Source of the DNA: Christensenella sp. UBA3770
GTDB lineage: Bacteria; Bacillota; Clostridia; Christensenellales; CAG-1252
NCBI GenBank assembly: GCA_002371075.1
Contig: DFFS01000059.1
Coordinates: forward strand, 1 to 9,051
Direction of reading: 5' to 3'
DNA: 9,051 nt
Below the pieces are notes generated by a model. The model saw nothing but the letters and a program-made list of their open reading frames with translations. It made no database searches and had not been told where the DNA came from. Position numbers and translations under genes: made by a program. This document shows positions 1-5,782 of the stretch, one piece after another (position 1 is the stretch's first letter; every line of letters begins with the position of its first letter).

Positions 1-30
1 AAAAAAAGACGGCGATTCGTTCGCCGTCTT
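1..30 (-). terminator. Rho-independent terminator ending the gene cluster
   Basis: Read on the minus strand, a perfect 10-bp stem (arms at 21-30 and 6-15, core GACGGCGA/TCGCCGTC) closes a 5-nt loop and runs straight into seven T residues at 7-1. It lies 35 nt beyond the stop codon of the alpha/beta hydrolase gene. The T-tract is present only on the minus strand; the plus-strand side continues as acgttaaaca. It therefore terminates leftward transcription. The window starts at the T-tract, so a longer tail cannot be judged. Confidence 0.93.
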
Positions 31-64
31 ACGTTAAACACATTCATGATAGGGTGCCACCTTG

Positions 65-1054
65 TTACTCGCCGGCTTTCTCTTCCGGAACGGGATCGGG
101 GACTTTGCCGTACACGATCTCCTTGACTTCCGGCGTTTCGCCTCTCAGGACCGTCTGCATATACGCAATGAGCTCCGCAAGGATCTTTTTTGCGCTGCGA
201 TTGTTGAGGGCAAGATACCAGCAGTGATAATCCAACCTCTTTGTGGAAAGATAGGAAACGTAGGGGATATTTCTCTTTTTGAGTTCCGCGATTAAACGCT
301 CGCCCTGCCCCGCGCAGAAGATGTCGTATTTGGTGTGACCGATAAAGCAAGGCGGGAAGTCATCCCCCATCCAATCCAACAGATTCAAATAAGGCTTATA
401 CGGATAAGCGTCCAGTTCCTCTTTGTTCCTTACGTTGATGCCAAGCACTTTGTTGCCCAGCCCGCGGGCGATGTCCAAGACGGAGGGAGAGGTCACGGCG
501 GTGATCACGTCGTACGGACCGCAGAACAAAAGCGCGGATTTAAACTTCAACGTGCACTTTTCACACCCAAGCGCTTCGCGCAGCTCGTCGTTTTGAATGA
601 TCGTAACGGAATGCGCCGCGATCTGTGCGCCGGCGCTGTCACCCATTATGTAAAGATTGGAAAGGTCGATGTTCAGCTCATCGGCGTGCTTTTCTATCCA
701 AGAAAGCGCCTTAAGGCTATCCCGCGTAAATTGCGGAAATTTAAAGGTCTCGCACTTGTGGTAGTTGACGTTGATCACACAAACGTCCAGCTTGTCCACC
801 AGGTAGCTTGCGATGCCGGAGCGGTACTCCTTGCCGCCCGCCATATACCCGCCGCCGGGGAAATTGATGACGGTGGGAAGTTTGAACCCGACCTTGCTGC
901 CGTGACGATAGGTGTCAAGCGCGCAAACATCGGGGAACTCCTCGTCGTAAACGATGTCCTTTTTTACCTCGATATCCGCAAATTTGTGCTTGTTTTGAGC
1001 GCGATTGAAAAGGATATCGATGGATTTAAACAAAATGCGTTGAAATGAAGCCAT
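65..1054 (-). CDS. alpha/beta hydrolase, HSL/BD-FAE-like esterase
   Basis: This 329-residue protein is probably a cytoplasmic carboxylesterase acting on small acyl or acetyl esters; the substrate cannot be read from sequence. The visible hydrolase landmarks are the oxyanion-hole segment PGGGY (66-70), the nucleophile elbow GDSAG (138-142, Ser140), a probable acid Asp244 in GHTKYD, and a probable His277 in LDYHCW. Order and spacing fit the hormone-sensitive-lipase / BD-FAE type fold. The oxyanion motif has Pro where family members usually have His (HGGG). No signal peptide or membrane segment is seen. The C-terminal tail (about 305-329) is charged and proline-rich and lies beyond the hydrolase core. 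The ATG has a strong GGAGG at 1060-1064 with 5-nt spacing. The gene appears to have its own promoter and is the last gene before the terminator, so it may be expressed apart from the acpP operon upstream. Family assignment is firm, substrate unknown. Confidence 0.88.
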   Translation of the reverse strand: MASFQRILFKSIDILFNRAQNKHKFADIEVKKDIVYDEEFPDVCALDTYRHGSKVGFKLPTVINFPGGGYMAGGKEYRSGIASYLVDKLDVCVINVNYHKCETFKFPQFTRDSLKALSWIEKHADELNIDLSNLYIMGDSAGAQIAAHSVTIIQNDELREALGCEKCTLKFKSALLFCGPYDVITAVTSPSVLDIARGLGNKVLGINVRNKEELDAYPYKPYLNLLDWMGDDFPPCFIGHTKYDIFCAGQGERLIAELKKRNIPYVSYLSTKRLDYHCWYLALNNRSAKKILAELIAYMQTVLRGETPEVKEIVYGKVPDPVPEEKAGE

Positions 1055-1076
1055 AGTAACCTCCGAGTCCCAAATG

Positions 1077-1105
1077 ATTATATCACTTAGACAAAACCAT
1101 TACAA
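1077..1105 (-). promoter_or_regulatory. Sigma-A-type promoter for the alpha/beta hydrolase gene
   Basis: On the minus strand, the -35 box TTGTAA (1105-1100, 4 of 6 consensus bases) is followed after exactly 17 nt by a perfect -10 box TATAAT (1082-1077). Transcription would start near 1070, giving a leader of about 16 nt that contains the GGAGG (1064-1060) and the ATG ending at 1054. The site lies in the only sizeable intergenic gap of the window. I see no clear operator palindrome over it. The call rests on sequence alone. Confidence 0.8.
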
Positions 1106-1120
1106 CCCTTAATATTTCTT

Positions 1121-1142
1121 TTCCGCAAATCATTTTGCGGAA
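1121..1142 (-). other. Stem-loop spanning the acpP stop codon
   Basis: A perfect 9-bp inverted repeat (TTCCGCAAA at 1121-1129 and TTTGCGGAA at 1134-1142) encloses a 4-nt loop. The acpP stop codon (1130-1132) lies in that loop, and the last acpP codons form one arm. On the minus strand the hairpin is followed by AAGAAATATT, not a T-tract, so it is not a standard intrinsic terminator. It could protect the 3' end of the upstream mRNA or weaken read-through into the hydrolase gene. The structure is visible; the role is inference. Confidence 0.5.
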
Positions 1143-1357
1143 CGCAAATACTCCACGGCATCGCCGAGGGTTTTGACCGTAAGCGCCGCCTCGTCCGGAA
1201 TGGTCAAGTCGAATTCGTCCTCAAACGCCATGATAAGTTCCACAAGGTCAAGGGAATCGGCGTGCAAGTCCTTTACGAGATCGGTGGAAAGCGAAAGCTC
1301 CGCTTTGTCCACGTCAAATTGCTCGCTGATGATGTCAAAAACTTTTTCTTCGATCAT
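1130..1357 (-). CDS. acpP: acyl carrier protein
   Basis: A 75-residue acidic protein with the full acyl-carrier-protein pattern. The phosphopantetheine attachment motif is DSLDLVEL, with Ser35 as the modified residue, followed by the helix II/III recognition sequence (AFEDEFDLTIPDE). The length is typical of the stand-alone type II fatty-acid synthase carrier. Its role is to carry growing acyl chains on a 4'-phosphopantetheine arm in the cytoplasm. Its AAGGAG Shine-Dalgarno (1364-1369, 6-nt spacing) overlaps the stop codon of the phosphopantetheinyl transferase gene just upstream, which strongly suggests co-translation with the enzyme that would convert it to the holo form. No fab genes are adjacent, so service to a special acyl pathway instead of general fatty-acid synthesis cannot be excluded. 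Confidence 0.95.
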   Translation of the reverse strand: MIEEKVFDIISEQFDVDKAELSLSTDLVKDLHADSLDLVELIMAFEDEFDLTIPDEAALTVKTLGDAVEYLRSAK

Positions 1358-1367
1358 AATACGCTCC

Positions 1368-1832
1368 TTAAAAAACTTTTAGCGTGATCTCGCCTTTGCC
1401 GGCGACGGCGATCACGTAATCACCGTAGTCCAAGTGGCGGACGTCCGTCGTCTTTTTTTTCAAAACGTCAAACGTGATGCCTGTCCCCTCTAACTTCCCC
1501 ATCGCCTCTTTGCTTGTCCAAAGGCGATAAAAATCATACAAATCGGTGGGGACTTCGCTGATGTCGAAAAGACGCGTCATGCGCTGCACGTTGCGCGGAA
1601 CGGTCACGTTCTCAACGTCCACGCCCACTTTGCTGTCCGAGATGGCGGCGACCGCAACGTTGTCCTTGTGCGAAAAGGAGATAAAATAGGGCGAATCGGG
1701 CAGGTAAGGCTCCCCGCCTTCCCTCTTTTCCGTCTTCCCTACGCCAAGGGACTCCAAGGCACTTCCGAGCTCCCCTTTGTCGGCAAAAATCACAAGGATA
1801 AAATCCTTTTCGGGCAAAGACGCCGTCGTCAT
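1368..1832 (-). CDS. compact Sfp-type 4'-phosphopantetheinyl transferase
   Basis: This enzyme is predicted to transfer the 4'-phosphopantetheine arm of CoA to the serine of a carrier protein, most likely the ACP encoded immediately downstream. Conserved motifs appear in order: GEPYLPD (40-46), FSFSH-like segment ending in His55, GVDVE (70-74, Asp72 and Glu74 as metal ligands), and WTSKEAMGK (105-113, Glu109 as third metal ligand, Lys108/Lys113). The His55-to-Asp72 spacing of 17 matches His90-Asp107 of B. subtilis Sfp as I recall it. At 154 residues it is shorter than Sfp (about 224) and longer than monomeric AcpS (about 120). Most of the N-terminal half before GVDVE is reduced by about 35 residues, and the usual GKP reads GEP. 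The ATG overlaps the dnaB stop (ATGA), with GGAGGA upstream. All core catalytic residues are present, so it looks functional despite its size. Confidence 0.88.
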   Translation of the reverse strand: MTTASLPEKDFILVIFADKGELGSALESLGVGKTEKREGGEPYLPDSPYFISFSHKDNVAVAAISDSKVGVDVENVTVPRNVQRMTRLFDISEVPTDLYDFYRLWTSKEAMGKLEGTGITFDVLKKKTTDVRHLDYGDYVIAVAGKGEITLKVF

Positions 1833-3244
1833 TCCGCCTGTCCTCCTTCCGCCGATTCGGAGGATTCCTCCCCCTCCTCCGCTTTGACGGCAAACTTTTT
1901 GATATGTTGCAAGCGCACGTTTTCGGTGGGCACGAAACGGAAGTTACTGCCGTGCCATTCAAAGGCAAGACTGCCCGTTTTGCCGTTTCTGAACTTTGCG
2001 ATGATCAGCTCTATCAACGTGTTGTCGGGATCCTGATTCTTTTCCTTATAAAGGAAAGAAACGATATCTGCGTCCTGCTCGATGGAACCGCTGTCTCTGA
2101 GGTCGTGCAACTGCGGCTTTTCGCTCTTCATCTCGGCATTACGGGAGAGCTGTGAAAGCACGATGACGGGAACGTTGATCTCCTTGGCAAGGAGTTTCAT
2201 GCTACGGCTGATCTCCGCGACCTCCTGCTGACGGCTCTCTTTGCCGGGGCAACTCATAAGCTGCATATAGTCGATGATGACAAGATCGATGTTGCAGTTG
2301 TTTTCGATCATAAAGCGACGGCACTTTGAAAGGATATCCGCCGGCGTTTGCATTGCGGTCTGATCGACGTAAATGTGGCTTTTCCAAAGCGCTTGACGCG
2401 CTTTGTTGAGTTTGACGAAGCCGGGCATATCCAAGTTACTTCTTGCGATATCCTCGTTGTTGATGCCCGCCAAGGAGCAAAGCATACGGCGAACAAGCTG
2501 TCCGTTTGCCATCTCGAGCGTAAAGATCAAGATGTTTTTTTCCGGCTCACGCTGGGCGATGTTGGTGGCGATGTTTAAGGCAAACGCCGTTTTACCGACG
2601 CCCGGACGCGCGGCAAGGATCACCAAATCGGAGCGCTGCAAGCCGTGCAGGATATGATCGAGGTTTTGAAAGCCCGTCAGGAGGCCGACGGCAGAATCGG
2701 GATTGGCGTGATGCTCTTCGATCTCGTGAATGACCTCATCGGCAACCTCGCCGACGCGAACAAGCGAGGATTGCCCCACCGTTTGCGTAACTTCCAAAAT
2801 ACGCTGCTGAGCGTATGCCAAGCTCTCTTCCCCGTCTTCCGACGTGTAAACGTCCTCCGAGATCTCCTTGCTTGCTTCAAGAAGTTTGCGAAGAAGCCCG
2901 TCTCTCTTTAAGATATCCACGTAATACTTGCAGCCCGCCGCGCTGGGAATGGACGCCGCAATGCCGCTGACGTACGGAACGTCGCCCGCCTCTGCAAGCG
3001 TGCCTTTCAAACGCATTTTGTCCGCGACGCTGACGAGGTCGATCGGGTGGCTTTCCGCAAACAAGTCGCGCATTGCCTCAAAGATCGCCTTGTTGGGCGC
3101 GGAGGAAAAATCATCCGACGAAAGCCTGGAAATATGTTCGTTGACCGCTTTCGGGTCGATCATAAAAGCGCCGAGAACGCTTTTTTCCGCCTCCAAATTT
3201 GCCGGATAGGTACGTACTTTTTTCTTATCTTTTTCTCTTGCCAT
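1829..3244 (-). CDS. dnaB: replicative DNA helicase DnaB
   Basis: This is the ring-shaped 5'-3' helicase that unwinds DNA ahead of the replication fork (called DnaC in B. subtilis). The 471-residue protein has the DnaB N-terminal domain (about 14-115, starting at NLEAEKSVLGA), a linker, and a RecA-like ATPase domain (about 185-440). Visible motifs are Walker A ARPGVGKT (212-219, Lys218), the catalytic Glu244 in TLEM, Walker B LVIIDYMQL (321-329, Asp325), SQLSR (364-368), DLRDSGSIEQDAD (381-393) and the arginine finger in KFRNG (Arg419). The final 20 residues are a low-complexity acidic tail, making it slightly longer than usual. It starts with AAGGAG (3250-3255) 5 nt before the ATG. It overlaps the PPTase gene by ATGA. 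In many Firmicutes dnaB follows rplI; here it does not. A promoter candidate lies about 87 nt upstream. Confidence 0.97.
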   Translation of the reverse strand: MAREKDKKKVRTYPANLEAEKSVLGAFMIDPKAVNEHISRLSSDDFSSAPNKAIFEAMRDLFAESHPIDLVSVADKMRLKGTLAEAGDVPYVSGIAASIPSAAGCKYYVDILKRDGLLRKLLEASKEISEDVYTSEDGEESLAYAQQRILEVTQTVGQSSLVRVGEVADEVIHEIEEHHANPDSAVGLLTGFQNLDHILHGLQRSDLVILAARPGVGKTAFALNIATNIAQREPEKNILIFTLEMANGQLVRRMLCSLAGINNEDIARSNLDMPGFVKLNKARQALWKSHIYVDQTAMQTPADILSKCRRFMIENNCNIDLVIIDYMQLMSCPGKESRQQEVAEISRSMKLLAKEINVPVIVLSQLSRNAEMKSEKPQLHDLRDSGSIEQDADIVSFLYKEKNQDPDNTLIELIIAKFRNGKTGSLAFEWHGSNFRFVPTENVRLQHIKKFAVKAEEGEESSESAEGGQAE

Positions 3245-3260
3245 AGTCTCTCCTTGGGAA

Positions 3261-4013
3261 CTATTTGATCAGGGTCGACGCCTCGTCCTCATCGGCGCGC
3301 GCCCGCTTGTTTTTCTTGTTGTTAATAATAATTATAACAAATATGACCGCCAAACTCAATACGAAAACCGAAATAATGATCGAAACGAGGATCACGCCGT
3401 TGAGCGAATAGGTGGAGATCACCATTTTCGTCGGCGAGGTCTCGTCAAGCTTCCAGGTGTGATAATAGACGTCGCCCACCTTTTTGACCGTCCCGTTGGA
3501 TTCCGTCGTCTTGGAGGTCGTGCCGTAGGTGTAGTAAAAATCACACAGCACGGGGAAATCCTTGTATTCCTCCTCGGTGAGGGAGCGAACGAAGTTTACG
3601 GAAGCTTCGGTTAGATAGGAAGATTTTTCCGTATCGTAGCGGTTGATGATGCCTTTCTCGGCAGGGACGTTGGGCTCGTTTTCTTCCCTGCCCGTATAAC
3701 CGCAAGCGATGTAGTAATCCGTTAAGGAGGGGAAGGTCAAGTGAAGCGTCACCTCGCCCTCCACCGAATCGTCGATCGCGGCGTATTGCATAAAGCCCTT
3801 GTTCTCCACGTAAGCGATCATGGTCTTTTTGGCTTGCTCCTTGAAAATTTCCGCATCGTCGTCGGAAACGTCGTAAACAAGCAAAAAGTCGTGGTGCACC
3901 TCGCCGTGTTCGTCTATGTATTCGGCATACGTAAAGGACTCGGCGCAGCCGAATGCAGCCAAACACACGACAGATAACAGCAACAGGATCGCAAGGATCT
4001 TTAAGGCTCTCAT
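3261..4013 (-). CDS. unrecognised exported protein, possible lipoprotein with C-terminal TM anchor
   Basis: I do not recognise this 250-residue protein. The N-terminus is a clear secretion signal: MRALK followed by a leucine-rich core (6-19) and LAAFGC with Cys23. This resembles a lipobox but has Ala instead of Leu/Val/Ile at -3, so lipidation is possible, not certain. Residues 24-205 form a presumably extracytoplasmic domain, acidic and rich in Tyr/Thr with predicted strand-like stretches. One strong hydrophobic helix (about 206-230, Ile/Val/Leu only) follows, then a basic NNKKNKRAR stop-transfer and a short acidic cytoplasmic tail. The topology is that of a type I membrane protein, loosely like LppM-type proteins. 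The ATG overlaps the pepF stop as ATGA with only a distant GAGGA, so translation probably depends on coupling to pepF. The 3' coding part is AT-rich and holds a promoter-like sequence. Confidence 0.8.
   Translation of the reverse strand: MRALKILAILLLLSVVCLAAFGCAESFTYAEYIDEHGEVHHDFLLVYDVSDDDAEIFKEQAKKTMIAYVENKGFMQYAAIDDSVEGEVTLHLTFPSLTDYYIACGYTGREENEPNVPAEKGIINRYDTEKSSYLTEASVNFVRSLTEEEYKDFPVLCDFYYTYGTTSKTTESNGTVKKVGDVYYHTWKLDETSPTKMVISTYSLNGVILVSIIISVFVLSLAVIFVIIIINNKKNKRARADEDEASTLIK
3331..3359 (-). promoter_or_regulatory. Candidate internal promoter for dnaB
   Basis: Within the transmembrane-helix codons of the upstream membrane protein, the minus strand reads TTGAGT (3359-3354, 4 of 6 for -35), then 17 nt, then a perfect TATAAT (3336-3331). 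A start near 3324 would give a leader of about 80 nt before the dnaB ATG at 3244. The stretch uses ATA and ATT for isoleucine, while ATC is the common choice elsewhere in this window, which could mean selection for the promoter. Because an Ile/Val/Asn-rich helix also makes DNA AT-rich, coincidence is a real alternative. Confidence 0.5.
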
Positions 4014-5773
4014 AGACGATTCAATTCCTCAACGCTTTCGGCAAAAAGGGAAAGTGCTTTTTCAAAAGGTTCTTTTGAAGTCAGGTCCACCCCCGCTTCA
4101 CGAAGAATGTCAAGCGGCGGTTTGCTGCCGCCCAGCGAAAGAAACTTCATATACCCCTCCAAGGCGCCCGGTTTCCCCTCGAAGATATCCTTGGAGATCG
4201 CCGCGGCGGAAACGATGCCGGTGGCATACTTATACACGTAGAAAGAGGAGTAAAAATGCGGGATCCTCGCCCACTCATAGGAGATCAGCTCGTCGGTGGG
4301 TTCGGCGCCGTAATACTTTTTGTTCAACGCGGCGTAGATCTCGCAAAGCTCCGCGGGAGTGACCGTGCCCTCCTTTTCCACCTTTTCGTGCGCTTTGAGC
4401 TCAAACTCCGCAAACATCGTTTGACGGAAGAAGGTGGTTCGGAACATATCCGCCAAGTAAGAAAGCAAATAACGGCGGTCCGCCTTGCCCTCCTTGAGCA
4501 GATAACGATAGAGCAGCATCTCGTTGACGGTGGACGCGATCTCCGCCACGAAGATCTCGTATCCCGCTTTGGGGAAAGGCTGCGCCGCGTCCGACTTGTA
4601 CGAATGCATCGCGTGGCCGAGCTCGTGCGCGATCGTAAAGACCTCGTGCGTCGTCGGCTTATAGTTCAAAAGTACGTAAGGATGCGAAGAATACGTTCCC
4701 CAAGAATAGGCGCCGCTGCGCTTGTTCTCCGTCTCGTAAACGTCGATCCAGCCGCCGTCCCGCGCCTGTTCCAACAACGAAACGTAGTCCTCACCCAAGC
4801 AAGAAAGCGCGCGAATGACAAGGTCATAGGCTTCCTCGTAGGTGAGTTTCAGGTCCGCGCCCGCCACGACGGGCACGTGCATGTCGTACATCGTCAGTTT
4901 TGACACGCCAAGAAGCTTTTTGCGGGTTTTCAAATAGGCTTTGAGAGCGGGGATGCCTTGGTTGACGCTTTCGATCAGGTTTTGATATGCCCTGACGTCC
5001 ACGTTCTCCCCGTCCAAACACATCTCAAGCGCGGTTTGGTAATTGTGGAAATAGGCGTAAAACTCATCCTTTTTGATGTTGCCGAGGTACAAGGCGCCGA
5101 TCGTGTTGATCATGTCCTTATACGCGCCGAACATGCTCTTGTAGGCACTTTTGCGCACCGAGCGGTCCTTGCTCATCAAAAGCTCGCCGTATACCCCGTG
5201 CGTCAGGTCGATCTTTTTCCCCTCTTCGTCCTTGACGCGGGCAAACTTTACATCGGCGTTGTCAAACATCGTAAAGGCGGTGTGGTAGCCATCTGCAAGC
5301 TCCGCGGCGCGGGCAAGGATCTTTTCCTCCTTGTCGGAAAGATACCTCTTGCGGTTGCGGGCAAGCTCGGACAAAACGTAGGAATAATCGGAAAAGGCTT
5401 CCTCTTTTGAAAGAGCGACCAGCTCCTCCTCGGTGTAGGAGGCAATGATCTCGGGTGAAATAAAGCTTGCGGAAGCGGAGATCTCCGCCGCAAGATTGGA
5501 CGCGCGCCCCACCATGCTTTGCGATGAGGCGAGCGCGGTGTTTTCGTCCTGCTTCATCTTGGCGTAAACGTAAAGGTTTTCAATGCGGAGGGACAAGTCG
5601 CTCTCCAGTTTCAAGCATGCAAGGAGCTTGGACTTGTCTTTAAGCGTCCCAACGAACGCCGAAAGGGCGTTTTTGTCCGCGGAAAGAGCGCGGAAAGCCT
5701 CTTCCCATTTGTCGGCGCGCATCACGCTGTCCAAATTCCACTTGTATCGATCGTTGACTTCCGAACGTTTCAT
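4010..5773 (-). CDS. pepF: oligoendopeptidase F (M3B metallopeptidase)
   Basis: A cytoplasmic zinc metallopeptidase that cuts short peptides, used in peptide nutrition and turnover. The 587-residue length is normal for PepF. The start MKRSEVNDRYKWNLDSV is typical of the family (R..v....kWdL). The N-terminal helical M3B domain covers about 1-190 and the catalytic domain about 195-575. The zinc site is HELGHAMHS (383-391: His383, Glu384 as general base, His387) with the third ligand Glu411 in VAEIASTVNE. No signal peptide is seen. The AAGGAG (5779-5784) lies 5 nt before the ATG and overlaps the EIIC-like gene's stop codon; the 3' end overlaps the next gene by ATGA. It is therefore embedded in the operon between two membrane-protein genes. 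No truncation or missing key residue is visible. Confidence 0.96.
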   Translation of the reverse strand: MKRSEVNDRYKWNLDSVMRADKWEEAFRALSADKNALSAFVGTLKDKSKLLACLKLESDLSLRIENLYVYAKMKQDENTALASSQSMVGRASNLAAEISASASFISPEIIASYTEEELVALSKEEAFSDYSYVLSELARNRKRYLSDKEEKILARAAELADGYHTAFTMFDNADVKFARVKDEEGKKIDLTHGVYGELLMSKDRSVRKSAYKSMFGAYKDMINTIGALYLGNIKKDEFYAYFHNYQTALEMCLDGENVDVRAYQNLIESVNQGIPALKAYLKTRKKLLGVSKLTMYDMHVPVVAGADLKLTYEEAYDLVIRALSCLGEDYVSLLEQARDGGWIDVYETENKRSGAYSWGTYSSHPYVLLNYKPTTHEVFTIAHELGHAMHSYKSDAAQPFPKAGYEIFVAEIASTVNEMLLYRYLLKEGKADRRYLLSYLADMFRTTFFRQTMFAEFELKAHEKVEKEGTVTPAELCEIYAALNKKYYGAEPTDELISYEWARIPHFYSSFYVYKYATGIVSAAAISKDIFEGKPGALEGYMKFLSLGGSKPPLDILREAGVDLTSKEPFEKALSLFAESVEELNRL

Positions 5774-5782
5774 GTCCTCTCC

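Noticed and set aside
335..1048. Plus-strand open frame (237 codons) opposite the alpha/beta hydrolase
   Set aside because: It is fully antisense to a gene with a complete catalytic set, promoter, RBS and terminator; no plus-strand promoter or ribosome site of note was seen.
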